Shown piece by piece: positions 6,971-15,339 of a stretch of DNA of 29,756 bases. Every line of letters begins with the position of its first letter. Within the stretch, counting starts at the first letter, position 1. Position numbers and translations under genes: made by a program. Source of the stretch: TMED26 sp042088965 (lineage in GTDB: Bacteria; Pseudomonadota; Alphaproteobacteria; Thalassobaculales; Thalassobaculaceae); NCBI GenBank assembly GCA_042088965.1, contig JBELLC010000026.1:1-29756 (forward strand), given 5' to 3'. The notes under the pieces were generated by a model. The model did no database searches and was not told the origin of the DNA. It saw only the letters and a program-made list of their open reading frames with translations.

Positions 6971-8302
6971 CTACAGCAGCATTTTCAAAGGATCTTCGAC
7001 GAGTGCCTTGAACGCCTGCAAGAATTCTGCCCCAACAGCACCATCAACAACCCGGTGATCGGACGACAAGGTACACGACATGACTGTGGCCACCGCCAAT
7101 TGACCGTCTTTCACCACCGCCCGCGGCTCTCCTGCGCCAATCGCCAGGATGGCGCCTTGCGGCGGATTGATGACCGCAGCAAATTCCCTGATTCCAAACA
7201 TCCCTAGGTTAGAGATCGAAAAGGTCCCGCCCTGATATTCTTCTGGTGATAATTTGCCCTCACGTGCGCGGCTTGCGAGGTCTTTCATTTCCCCTGAAAT
7301 CTGCTTCAAACCCTTTTGCTCTGCGGCCCGAATGATCGGCGTGATCAAGCCACCGTCAATGGCCACAGCAACCGAGATATCAACCGATTGCCATTGCCGG
7401 ATTTCATCTTCAAACCAAGATGCATTGGCCGCGGGAACCTGTTGCAAGGCCAAAGCGGACGCCTTAATGATCAGATCATTGACGGACAGCTTAAAGTCAT
7501 GGGCATTCGCATTAAGCTTTTTCCTGAGGTCAAGCAGATCATCTAACTGACAGTCTACGGTGAGATAAAAATGCGGCGCATTCTGCTTTGACTCGGTTAA
7601 TCGGCGGGCGATGGTTTTGCGCATCATTGAATTTGGAATGGCCGTGTAAGCGGGCATGCCCGGCATATCGCCTGCCATCACAGCCCCTACTTGGGCTTCC
7701 CCAGCTTGCGATACGGGGGCAGCAACCGCGCCGGTACCATTGGCGATGGCCGCCTCAACGTCGCGCTTCACCACGCGGCCGCGCGGCCCAGAGCCGTCGA
7801 TACGCGCCAAATCTAAGCCAGCATCAGCGGCAATACGGCGGGCCAGTGGGCTGGCAAAGACACGCACATCCGCAGACGCTGCCGCAAATGCCACAACCGG
7901 TGCCACAACCGGTGCTGGGCCAGCCGGCGCCAAAGCGACAGCAGGTGCTGCTACAGGTGCTGCTACAGGTGCTGGGGGAGCTGCGACAGGCGCTGGGGGT
8001 GCGGCAGGTGCCACAATCGGTCCGCTGAGGCTTGCCATATCAACACTGGCCAAATCCTCACCCGCGTCAAGCAAGACAGCGATCACGGCGTTTACAGCAA
8101 CCCCGTCGGTGCCAGAGGCGACAACAATTTTACCCATCACCCCTTCATCAACCGCTTCTACTTCCATGGTTGCTTTATCCGTCTCAATCTCAGCGATCAC
8201 ATCACCCGCACGCACATCATCGCCTTCCGCTTTGAGCCATTGCGCCAGTTTGCCTTCAGTCATGGTCGGCGATAACGCCGGCATCAGGATTGGAGTGGCC
8301 AT
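6971..8302 (-). CDS. pdhC: Dihydrolipoamide acetyltransferase (E2) of the PDH complex
   Basis: 443 residues. It transfers the acetyl group to CoA and forms the core of the pyruvate dehydrogenase complex. Domain order: lipoyl domain (about 1-78, lipoylated lysine K43 in IETDKATMEVEA), a long Ala/Pro/Val linker (about 85-150), the peripheral-subunit-binding domain (FASPLARRIAADAGLDLARI ... GPRGRVVKRDVE), and the catalytic domain ending with SSDHRVVDGAVGAEFLQAF, where DHRVVDG holds the active-site histidine. A single lipoyl domain is typical of alphaproteobacterial E2. An AGGAGG lies just before the ATG. It is 12 bases after pdhB. The first ~78 residues are nearly the same as the lipoyl domain of the adjacent PdhB. 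Confidence 0.98.
   Translation of the reverse strand: MATPILMPALSPTMTEGKLAQWLKAEGDDVRAGDVIAEIETDKATMEVEAVDEGVMGKIVVASGTDGVAVNAVIAVLLDAGEDLASVDMASLSGPIVAPAAPPAPVAAPPAPVAAPVAAPAVALAPAGPAPVVAPVVAFAAASADVRVFASPLARRIAADAGLDLARIDGSGPRGRVVKRDVEAAIANGTGAVAAPVSQAGEAQVGAVMAGDMPGMPAYTAIPNSMMRKTIARRLTESKQNAPHFYLTVDCQLDDLLDLRKKLNANAHDFKLSVNDLIIKASALALQQVPAANASWFEDEIRQWQSVDISVAVAIDGGLITPIIRAAEQKGLKQISGEMKDLASRAREGKLSPEEYQGGTFSISNLGMFGIREFAAVINPPQGAILAIGAGEPRAVVKDGQLAVATVMSCTLSSDHRVVDGAVGAEFLQAFKALVEDPLKMLL
7890..8012 (-). repeat. Short tandem repeats coding the PdhC Ala/Pro linker
   Basis: Back-to-back 12-base units are visible on the + strand: GCCACAACCGGT twice (7890-7913) and CAGGTGCTGCTA two to three times (7942-7977), followed by degenerate GCTGGGGG units. 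They encode the flexible Ala/Pro/Val-rich arm that lets the lipoyl domain swing between active sites. Slippage would change arm length in whole codons. Confidence 0.75.
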
Positions 8303-8314
8303 ATCAGCCTCCTT

Positions 8315-9806
8315 TTACGCGCGATAACAAGCCGACTTGGCAGCAGTGACGATATGATCGACCTGCGGCAAAGCGAGTTTTTCAAGGTTGGCGGCATAGG
8401 GCATGGGCACATCTGCACCATGCACCCGCGCTACCGGTGCATCCAGATAGTCGAAGGCATGCTCCATCATTGTTGCCGATAACTCAGCACCAATACCAGC
8501 ATAGGGCCAGCCTTCTTCACAGGAGACCAAGCGATTGGTCTTCATCACCGATTGTGTGACCGTTTCAACATCCAAGGGTCGCAAGGTCCGCAAATCAACA
8601 ACCTCTGCATCAATACCGTCGGCGGCTAAGATTTCTGCGGCTTCAAGCGCTTTGCCAACCATGATCGAAAATGCGGTGATGGTAACATCGCTGCCCGCGC
8701 GAACGATTTTTGCCTTGCCAATGGGCAGAACAAAATCAGGATCGGTCGGAACATCAAAAGTTTGTCCGTACAGGACTTCATTTTCCAAAAAGATAATTGG
8801 ATTTGGATCCCGAATGGCGGCCTTTAGCAGCCCTTTGGCATCACTGGCGGAATACGGCGAGACCACCTTTAAACCCGGACAATGGGCGAACCAGCTGGCA
8901 AAACATTGGGAGTGCTGCGCGGCCACCCGCGACGCCGCACCATTGGGACCGCGAAACACCATTGGCGAGCCCATTTGCCCACCCGACATGTACAGCGTTT
9001 TTGCCGCCGAGTTAATGATGTGGTCCATCGCCTGCATGGCAAAATTAAAGGTCATAAACTCGACAATCGGCCGCAAATCACCAAAGGCCGCACCAACGCC
9101 AAGACCGGCAAAACCAATTTCGGTAATCGGCGTGTCAATAACCCGGCGTTCACCAAATTCATCGAGCAAACCTTGGGTAACCTTATAGGCCCCCTGATAT
9201 TCGGCGACTTCTTCGCCCATCACAAAGACGCGGTCATCACCGCGCATCTCCTCCGCCATGGCGTCGCGTAACGCCTCCCGCACGGTCAAAGGTTGCGTTG
9301 TGGTGAAGAACTTATCCTCATCCATGGCTGGCACACTGGCGACGGGCGCGGCGGGCATGGCGCTAACAGGCGCAACACTTGCTTGCGCGGCCGCCTCTTT
9401 GGTGACGACGGGGGCCGCCGCAACGGGGGCNNNNNNNNNNNNNNNNNNNNNNNNNNNNNNNNNNNNNNNNNNNNNNNNNNNNNNNNNNNNNNNNNNNNNN
9501 NNNNNNNNNNNNNNNNNNNNNNNNNNNNNNAACGGGGGCAGCGGCCACATCATCAGCACTTTCATTTTCTTCCAGCAGAACCGCAATCACCGCATTAACG
9601 GCAACACCTTCGCTACCCGCCGCAACAATGATCTTACCGAGAACCCCTTCATCAACCGCTTCCACTTCCATGGTTGCTTTATCTGTTTCGATTTCCGCGA
9701 TCACATCACCAGCGCTAATCGTATCGCCTTCAGCCTTCATCCATTGGGCTAATTTGCCCTCTGTCATGGTGGGCGATAAGGCTGGCATCAGAATTTCAAT
9801 AGCCAT
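8315..9806 (-). CDS. pdhB: Pyruvate dehydrogenase E1 beta subunit with N-terminal lipoyl domain (contains an assembly gap)
   Basis: Read from ATG 9806 (a GAGGA precedes it), the gene opens with a lipoyl domain starting MAIEILMPALSPTMTEGKLA, with K43 in IETDKATMEVEA, then enters an Ala/Pro-rich linker that is interrupted by 100 Ns. After the gap come more linker and the E1-beta transketolase-like part: TVREALRDAMAEEM, EEVAEYQGAYKVTQGL, DTPITEIGFAGLGVGAAFG, and the C-terminal swivel domain with SCEEGWPYAGIGAELSA. The parts before and after the gap are in different frames only because the gap length is a placeholder, so this is one gene and not a frameshift. A lipoyl domain on E1-beta is characteristic of alphaproteobacterial PDH. 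With PdhA it decarboxylates pyruvate using thiamine diphosphate. Confidence 0.95.
9431..9530. other. Scaffold gap: 100 Ns inside the pdhB linker
   Basis: Exactly 100 Ns, flanked on both sides by the same AACGGGGGC string (9423-9430 region and 9531-9538 region). The linker is an Ala/Pro repeat, so the assembler probably broke in the repetitive array. The true length is unknown and the N count should not be used for frame or protein length. Confidence 0.98.
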
Positions 9807-9831
9807 TGTTTTTCCTCTGCTTCAGCGGCGC

Positions 9832-10878
9832 TTAGGCGTCGATCAAAATTTCAGTGAACAATTCCGCAGCATCTGGTTCCGGGCTGGTCTGCGCGAAATC
9901 TGCTGCATCCGTGACAATCGCCTTGATTTCACGATCAATGCTTTTCAAATCTTCTTCTTCAACCCCCAAGCGACCAAGGACCTGGCGGGCATTATCAATC
10001 GGATCATGCTCTTGGCGCATTTTACTGACCTCATCCTTGGTCCGGTACTTGGCTGGATCGGACATCGAATGACCGCGATAGCGATAGGTTTTCATCTCCA
10101 GGATCATTGGCCCCTTACCCGCAGCACAATGGGCGCGGGCTTTTTCCGCCGCCGCCTTGACCGCCATAACATCCATGCCATCGACTTCCATGCCGGGAAT
10201 GCCATAGGCTTTGCCGCGATCCGCAAGCGAGCCGCCCGCTGCTGCTCGGTTCACCGAAGTGCCCATGCCATATTTATTGTTTTCGATCACGTAAATCACG
10301 GGTAACGACCAGAGCGCCGCCATATTGAAGCTTTCATAGACTTGGCCTTGGTTGACAGCACCATCGCCGAGATAGGTGAAGCTGGCACCGCCATCGCCTT
10401 TATATTTTGACGCGAAAGCAAGGCCTGTGCCAATCGGCACCTGTGCACCAACGATGCCATGGCCACCAAAAAAGTTTTTCTCGCGGCTGAACATATGCAT
10501 GGAGCCGCCCTTGCCTTTGGAATAACCGCCTTCCCGGCCGGTCAGCTCTGCCATTACGCCGCGCGCCTCCATACCGCAGGCCAACATATGGCCGTGATCA
10601 CGATAACTGGTCACAACCGTGTCGCTCTCGCCCGCCACAGACTGCATGCCGACAACCACAGCTTCTTGGCCGATATACAGGTGGCAAAACCCACCGATAA
10701 TGCCCATGCCATAGAGTTGTCCGGCCTTTTCTTCAAAGCGGCGGATCAGCAACATGTCACGGTAATGTTCCAGCATTTCCAGTTTGTTAGGCTTCACCTC
10801 GGCTTTTCGGGTTCGAGATGTTGTTTTAACGCCCGAACGGGCTTTACTCGGGCTGGTGATTTTTGCGGCACGCGCCAT
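9832..10878 (-). CDS. pdhA: Pyruvate dehydrogenase E1 alpha subunit
   Basis: 348 residues from ATG 10878. I preferred this start because an AGGAG lies about six bases ahead, whereas the upstream ATG at 10905 has none and only adds MALWSEESD. It binds thiamine diphosphate: the GDGAVNQGQVYESFNMA ... NN motif is present, along with SYRDHGHMLACGM, GGSMHMFSREKNFFGGHGIV and the phosphorylation-loop-like YRYRGHSMSDPAKYRTKDEV. The N-terminal 40 residues are Lys/Arg/Ser/Thr-rich and low in complexity, a leader often seen in alphaproteobacterial PdhA that probably contacts E2. First gene of pdhA-pdhB-pdhC-lpdA-lipA. Confidence 0.97.
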   Translation of the reverse strand: MARAAKITSPSKARSGVKTTSRTRKAEVKPNKLEMLEHYRDMLLIRRFEEKAGQLYGMGIIGGFCHLYIGQEAVVVGMQSVAGESDTVVTSYRDHGHMLACGMEARGVMAELTGREGGYSKGKGGSMHMFSREKNFFGGHGIVGAQVPIGTGLAFASKYKGDGGASFTYLGDGAVNQGQVYESFNMAALWSLPVIYVIENNKYGMGTSVNRAAAGGSLADRGKAYGIPGMEVDGMDVMAVKAAAEKARAHCAAGKGPMILEMKTYRYRGHSMSDPAKYRTKDEVSKMRQEHDPIDNARQVLGRLGVEEEDLKSIDREIKAIVTDAADFAQTSPEPDAAELFTEILIDA

Positions 10879-10969
10879 GTCACTCTCCTCGCTCCATAGG
10901 GCCACGCTGCCTTAAAACAGCGTCGCGGACATGCCTTTGTTTTAGCGAAAAAAAGCGAGAAGCACAACA

Positions 10970-11010
10970 TAGACTAATATATTGAATTTATTATATTATT
11001 TTGAGGTTAA
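10970..11010 (-). promoter_or_regulatory. AT-rich promoter-like stretch upstream of pdhA
   Basis: The interval between ftsB and pdhA is markedly AT-rich compared with its surroundings. On the minus strand it contains a perfect TATAAT (complement of 10990-10995). No good -35 box is visible at 16-18 bases. Two GTTAAC palindromes lie just upstream (11005-11025 region). A pdh operon promoter here is plausible but unproven. Confidence 0.3.
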
Positions 11011-11027
11011 CTTATTTTCAGTTAACA

Positions 11028-11393
11028 TCATTTTGCCGCAATGACGACACTTTCCAACATTGCCCCGATCGGACGGTAGCGATCATCTGCAAGAACAACA
11101 TCATTGACATGACCCAGATTCAGCATGGCGCGCGCACGCTCTTCCAGCATGTCACGATCAAGGCTTTCGGGCCGCAGTAAAGCTACCCGATCCTCAATCA
11201 ATTGCCGACGCTGTATGAGATCATGGTGAGTCTGCTCGGCTTGAGCAATCTTTGCATCAACGGCAAACCAAGCCCGCAGCCCGCGGCTGCCTTCAACCGC
11301 GTGATAACCAAAGTAAGTAATCGTCAAACAGCCCAAAACCGGCCATACGACCGCTTTTGCACGTTTTTTGAACTCACTATAAAAGGCCATCAC
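11028..11393 (-). CDS. ftsB: FtsB/DivIC-type septum formation initiator
   Basis: 121 residues (120 if the second ATG at 11390 is used). It has a short basic cytoplasmic N-terminus (SEFKKRAKAV), one membrane helix at about 14-32, and a periplasmic coiled coil at about 45-80 (DAKIAQAEQTHHDLIQRRQL followed by IEDRVALLRPESLDRDMLEE), then ARAMLNLGHVNDVVL. The 'LRPESLDRDMLEERARAMLNL' pattern is the family signature. It acts in the FtsQ-FtsB-FtsL divisome subcomplex. The eno-ftsB-pdhA order is conserved in alphaproteobacteria. A GGAG lies about seven bases before the ATG. The symbol ftsB is by convention; DivIC would be equally acceptable. Confidence 0.9.
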   Translation of the reverse strand: MMAFYSEFKKRAKAVVWPVLGCLTITYFGYHAVEGSRGLRAWFAVDAKIAQAEQTHHDLIQRRQLIEDRVALLRPESLDRDMLEERARAMLNLGHVNDVVLADDRYRPIGAMLESVVIAAK

Positions 11394-11594
11394 TGACTCC
11401 GTTAAGGAAACACCAATGAATCACCCCCGAATCGGATGGTCAACGTGAACAAAATTGGAACACAGCGCATTTTTAGACCATTCCGCATAAACGTTGCCAA
11501 AAAGACTCACTTTTTTGACAACAACCGTGGTTAATATCCGCATCGCTTTTGAGATGATAAATTTGATATCGACTGCGGACACTTGGAGCCATTC

Positions 11595-11984
11595 ATGAAC
11601 ACTTATGATCACAACGACATCACAGCAATAAGCCACACCCTTCAAGATTACTTTGACGGACTTTATGACGGTGATTTACCAAAATTTGAGCGCGTTTTTC
11701 ACCCGGCAGCACATCTTTATTCAACAGACGGCGCGACCGTCACAGATCTGCCACGGGCAGACTATTTTGATATGATTGCAGGCCGCCCGTCACCGGCCGC
11801 ACAATCACTGGCACGCCACGACCGGATCTTAGCAATCCAACAAGCGGGCCCAAATACCGCGCTGGCCACGGTTCAATGCGCCATTCCACCCAAGTATTTC
11901 ACCGATTACTTGACCCTGATGAAAGGCCCCGATGGCTGGCAAATCGTCTCAAAAAGCTTTCACACAGACGTGCATGATGGCTAG
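11595..11984 (+). CDS. NTF2/SnoaL-like protein, putative lumazine-binding family
   Basis: 129 residues from ATG 11595, which has GGAG at six bases; a TTG twelve bases upstream is in frame but overlaps that ribosome binding site. The sequence has the alpha+beta cone pattern of NTF2-like proteins: an N-terminal helix leading to LQDYFDGLYDGDLPKFERVF, then HPAAHLYSTDG, RADYFDMIAGRPSP, a strand TALATVQCAIPPKYFTDYLT, and the closing LMKGPDGWQIVSKSFHTDVH. This is the form of the 'putative lumazine-binding' NTF2-like group. No catalytic function can be read from it. It is the only + strand gene in this long - strand block, lying between eno and ftsB where many relatives have nothing. Confidence 0.8.
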   Translation: MNTYDHNDITAISHTLQDYFDGLYDGDLPKFERVFHPAAHLYSTDGATVTDLPRADYFDMIAGRPSPAAQSLARHDRILAIQQAGPNTALATVQCAIPPKYFTDYLTLMKGPDGWQIVSKSFHTDVHDG

Positions 11985-12010
11985 GTGAGCAAAGGTTCTC
12001 ATGCGGGTCC

Positions 12011-12027
12011 GTCAGCGGCTGACTTTT
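12011..12027 (+). terminator. Weak hairpin with T-run after the NTF2-like gene
   Basis: GTCAG-CGG-CTGAC followed by TTTT lies 27 bases after the + strand stop and overlaps the end of eno on the other strand. The five-pair stem with a four-T tail is short, so termination would be modest. Confidence 0.35.
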
Positions 12028-13295
12028 AATGCCGCTGCGCCTGCGTATTTTGCAGCGCCGCCAAGCTGTTCTTCAATCCGCAGGAGTTGGTTGTATTTTG
12101 CAATCCGATCCGAACGGGACAGGGAGCCAGTTTTAATTTGCCCCGTGTTCAAGGCAACTGCCAGATCAGCAATTGTGGTATCTTCGGTCTCGCCTGAACG
12201 ATGCGACATGACCGAGGTGTAACCGGCACGATGCGCCATATCAACAGTCTGAAAGGTTTCCGTTAAAGTGCCAATTTGGTTTACTTTCACCAAGATCGAA
12301 TTGCCAATACCGTTGTCAATGCCCCGTTGCAGACGCGCCACATTGGTGACGAACAAATCATCCCCGACAATTTGCACCTGATCGCCAACTTTATCCGTCA
12401 GGAGCTTAAAGCCGTCCCAATCATCTTCTGCCATGCCGTCTTCAATGGAAACGATGGGATAACCGTCACAAAGGTCGGCCAGATAGCCTGCCATCTCAGC
12501 CGGTGATAATTGCCGCCCCTCTCCTGCCAAGTCATAGACACCATCTTTGTAAAACTCGGTCGCCGCCGCATCCAGCGCAATCACAATGTCATCGCCCGCC
12601 GCGTAACCCGCACGCGCAATCGCGGCAAGAACGAAATCCAGTGCTTCGGTCGCATGTCCAAGATTGGGGGCAAAACCGCCTTCATCGCCAACATTGGTAT
12701 TATGCCCTGCATCCTTTAAGGCCGCTTTCAGCGCCTGAAACACTTCAGCGCCCATACGCAACGCCTCAGCAAAGCTTGTCGCGCCGACCGGCATGATCAT
12801 GAATTCTTGGAAATCAATGGCGTTATCCGCATGTGCGCCGCCGTTGATGATGTTCATCATTGGCACCGGCAAAACATGCGCGAAAGGCCCACCAATATAC
12901 CGGTATAACGGCATATCGTTTTCAACTGCCGCGGCTTTTGCAGCCGCCATGCTCACACCAAGGATCGCATTTGCCCCAAGGCGGCTTTTATTGGCGGTAC
13001 CATCAAGGGTCAGCAGGGTGGCATCAATGTCCATCTGGGCGCTGGCATCCCGGCCAGATAAAGCGTCAAAAATCTCTCCATTAACGGCCTCAACTGCGTC
13101 CAGCACCCCCTTGCCTGCAAACCGGCTTGCATCACCATCGCGGCGCTCCACCGCTTCGTAAGCGCCGGTGGACGCGCCACTTGGCACAGCGGCCCGCCCC
13201 ATCGCCCCCGTTTCTAACAGCACGTCAACCTCAACCGTTGGGTTGCCCCGGCTATCAAGAACTTCGCGCGCGGTGATATCAACGATGGCGGTCAT
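12012..13295 (-). CDS. eno: Enolase
   Basis: 427 residues, full length. It interconverts 2-phosphoglycerate and phosphoenolpyruvate. Seen: AREVLDSRGNPTVEVDV at the N-terminus, GASTGAYEAVERRDGD (mobile loop with serine and acidic residues), VGDEGGFAPNL, SIEDGMAEDDW (metal-binding glutamate/aspartate region), VGDDLFVTN, ILVKVNQIGTLTE (catalytic lysine) and MSHRSGETEDTTIADLAV. The stop is TGA. The gene lies between the TTC38-type gene and the NTF2-like gene. In related genomes kdsA and eno are usually closer. PEP made here is also a substrate of KdsA. Confidence 0.99.
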   Translation of the reverse strand: MTAIVDITAREVLDSRGNPTVEVDVLLETGAMGRAAVPSGASTGAYEAVERRDGDASRFAGKGVLDAVEAVNGEIFDALSGRDASAQMDIDATLLTLDGTANKSRLGANAILGVSMAAAKAAAVENDMPLYRYIGGPFAHVLPVPMMNIINGGAHADNAIDFQEFMIMPVGATSFAEALRMGAEVFQALKAALKDAGHNTNVGDEGGFAPNLGHATEALDFVLAAIARAGYAAGDDIVIALDAAATEFYKDGVYDLAGEGRQLSPAEMAGYLADLCDGYPIVSIEDGMAEDDWDGFKLLTDKVGDQVQIVGDDLFVTNVARLQRGIDNGIGNSILVKVNQIGTLTETFQTVDMAHRAGYTSVMSHRSGETEDTTIADLAVALNTGQIKTGSLSRSDRIAKYNQLLRIEEQLGGAAKYAGAAALKVSR

Positions 13296-13461
13296 AACCT
13301 GGCTCCGAAAGATTGCTGAAAGAAGATCTCAGGGATACAAAGCCAGCGCCATTAATTCAATGTAATTCGTCATCGATGTGATGTAACACTGAGCTTCCCA
13401 GGTGGCTAAATCAAATCGCTTGCATGCTTTTCCATGAGCTCTCGTCGGAAGGAAATACACC

Positions 13462-13938
13462 ATGGCCAAATCATCGTCGCTTGCCCCGCAAACAATCACC
13501 CCTCATGTGGGTTCAACTTATCCCGCACAATTTGCCGCCTCAACAGCCAGCCGACAAAAACGTGTCCTTGGCGACGCCTTGGGGCTGTCGGCGTTTGGCG
13601 TCAACTTGACGACCCTACCGCCAGGCTGCGAGTCGGCGCTGCGCCACTATCACATGCGCGAGGATGAATTTATTTACATTGTTTCCGGAGAACTTGATCT
13701 GGTGACAGATGACGGCACGCAAACCCTCTCTGCGGGGATGGTTGCGGGGTTTCCTGGCGGTGAGAAAAACGGCCATCATTTGATCAATCGCAGTGCTGGC
13801 GATGCCGTATACCTCGAAGTTGGTAACCGTGATCCCGACTGTCAGACTTTTTACCCGGGCCTTGATCTCATGATTGGCCCAAAAGACGCAGATGGTAAGC
13901 GGCATTTTAAAAATCTGGCAGGCGACCGCTACGCATAG
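13462..13938 (+). CDS. Single-domain cupin protein
   Basis: 158 residues with one beta-barrel cupin. Motif 1 is RHYHMREDEFIYIVSGELDL, supplying H62, H64 and E67/E69 as likely metal ligands; motif 2 is GFPGGEKNGHHLINRSAGDA, with H105/H106. About 45 residues precede the barrel. The substrate is not evident. Sugar-isomerase, dioxygenase or plain binding roles are all possible for this group. A GGAAGGAAA stretch sits a few bases before the ATG. The 3' end overlaps the end of the convergent TPR gene by ten bases. Longer in-frame alternatives are not needed, because the ATG at 13462 has the good ribosome binding site. Confidence 0.85.
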   Translation: MAKSSSLAPQTITPHVGSTYPAQFAASTASRQKRVLGDALGLSAFGVNLTTLPPGCESALRHYHMREDEFIYIVSGELDLVTDDGTQTLSAGMVAGFPGGEKNGHHLINRSAGDAVYLEVGNRDPDCQTFYPGLDLMIGPKDADGKRHFKNLAGDRYA

Positions 13939-15329
13939 CTGGCGATAATTTTTTCAGCTTCCGCGCTTGCCCGCTGGGCAGCGAGCCGCTCCCCAGCGCG
14001 ATTAAGGGCAGCAGCATAGATTTTCCATCCCCAAGCGTTGTTGGGTTTGGCGGCTGTCCGCTCTGCCAATAAATTACGCGCCAGGCCATGGTGCCGGGAG
14101 CGGATTGCCGACCAAGCCAAAATCTCCTCAAACAGGTCTCGCTGCGCATGCGAGCCGCCAATCATCGGCAACTGGTAACGGATCGGCCATAAACGCTCAA
14201 CCACCCCGTCATAATCGCCGCGCCGCTGCGCGGCCATCGCCGCCAGCAAGGGCACGCCAACTTTTGCAGCAGCGTCAGCTTGCAGATATTTCCGGGCGCT
14301 ATGGGCCTCTACATGGGCGGCCAAACGTTCTGCCTCACTGTCGCGTCCCGCAGCCAATAAAGCCATTTGGCAATGTATCTGCACAAATATCAATTCATGG
14401 TCTTCAATATGCTTGGCAGCGATATGCGCGACTGCCTGCCAGCGTTTACCGACATCAACGCCATAAAGCTCTAACCGCCATAACAGCGCGCTGGCATTGC
14501 ACAGGTCAAGATATTGATCCATTTCCAGATCACGGCTGATCTGCTGGTCATATAGCTTTAAAACAGCGTCAAAATCCTGCATTTCCAAGTGGAATAAGGC
14601 CTGATGCCAATGCAGGTGATAGCGGAAATTATGGGCTTTGCTCCAGCTTTTGGATAAGCCAGAGACCCATTCAACCCCCTCGCGGTGACGGCCCTGCATT
14701 TCCATCACATGGGCGACAGCATGCACCGACCATGCATCCGTCGGATTGGCCTCAACAGCAGCGCGTCCGAAAGGTTCTGCCCGGTCGTACTCGCCAGCTT
14801 CCTCCAAAGCAAAGCAGTACATGCCCTGCACAAAGGAATAATCCCGGGTATAGCTGTCTAAGCTGGGCAGCACCCGAGCGATGGAATCCCGCATTTGGCG
14901 GGCCTCTCCATTGTAGAAATGCTGATAATGGGCAAACCGCAAGGCCAACACATCACGCGGATAATGGATCAGCACCTCTTCCCAAGCGGCGGTCATGGCA
15001 ATGTGATCGCCCTGACACCAACGGGACAAAGCATGCAAATGCCCCTTCTCACGGTCATTTAACGGCTGCTTTTCAGCGATTGCTTGAACTTGATCTAGTA
15101 CTTTTCGCGCCCGTAGCGCCATCGGCCCATTTGCAAAGAGTAAAAAGAAATAGCCTTTGACAATCAACGCCATCGGCATGTCTGGGTCAATTTCTAAAAC
15201 AGCTTTTAAACGGTCGCCAACATCTCGGGTAAAGCCAAGATAGCCACTGACCAAAGCGGCAAAAGCCTCTACCGCTTGTGGCTCTGCGGCGGTGTAGTCA
15301 AGCCCTGCTGCATCTCGAAAACTGCTCAT
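13929..15329 (-). CDS. Tetratricopeptide-repeat protein of the TTC38 family
   Basis: 466 residues built of helical repeats with no signal peptide or membrane segment. The central block TDAWSVHAVAHVMEMQGRHR, then FRYHLHWHQALFHLEMQDFD, then LCNASALLWRLELYGVDVGK, is the hallmark of the TTC38 (tetratricopeptide repeat protein 38) family, found in animals and many proteobacteria. No enzymatic activity is established for the family. The His/Trp-rich segment (HAVAHVMEMQGR, HLHWHQALFHLE) is unusually conserved for a scaffold and hints at ligand or metal binding, which is my inference. The gene sits between kdsA and eno, and converges with the cupin gene with a ten-base overlap. Confidence 0.85.
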   Translation of the reverse strand: MSSFRDAAGLDYTAAEPQAVEAFAALVSGYLGFTRDVGDRLKAVLEIDPDMPMALIVKGYFFLLFANGPMALRARKVLDQVQAIAEKQPLNDREKGHLHALSRWCQGDHIAMTAAWEEVLIHYPRDVLALRFAHYQHFYNGEARQMRDSIARVLPSLDSYTRDYSFVQGMYCFALEEAGEYDRAEPFGRAAVEANPTDAWSVHAVAHVMEMQGRHREGVEWVSGLSKSWSKAHNFRYHLHWHQALFHLEMQDFDAVLKLYDQQISRDLEMDQYLDLCNASALLWRLELYGVDVGKRWQAVAHIAAKHIEDHELIFVQIHCQMALLAAGRDSEAERLAAHVEAHSARKYLQADAAAKVGVPLLAAMAAQRRGDYDGVVERLWPIRYQLPMIGGSHAQRDLFEEILAWSAIRSRHHGLARNLLAERTAAKPNNAWGWKIYAAALNRAGERLAAQRASAEAEKIIASYA

Positions 15330-15339
15330 AACGGCCCCC

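Noticed and set aside
7890..8012. CRISPR-like or other non-coding tandem repeat
   Set aside because: The units are short, uninterrupted by spacers, and in frame with the PdhC linker, where Ala/Pro repeats are expected.
7656..8327. 223-codon + strand frame rich in Ala/Thr/Gly
   Set aside because: It is the complement of the Ala/Pro-rich linker and lipoyl domain of pdhC. It has no family pattern and is fully explained by pdhC on the other strand.
8535..9188. 217-codon + strand frame opposite pdhB
   Set aside because: The other strand encodes unmistakable E1-beta motifs over the same span.
8315..9806. A genuine frameshift or two-gene split in pdhB
   Set aside because: The frame change falls exactly at a 100-N placeholder of unknown real length.
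11515..11520. Consensus TTGACA as a promoter for the NTF2-like gene
   Set aside because: The nearest TATA-like hexamer (TAATAT at 11532-11537) is only 11 bases away, and nothing suitable lies at 16-18 bases.
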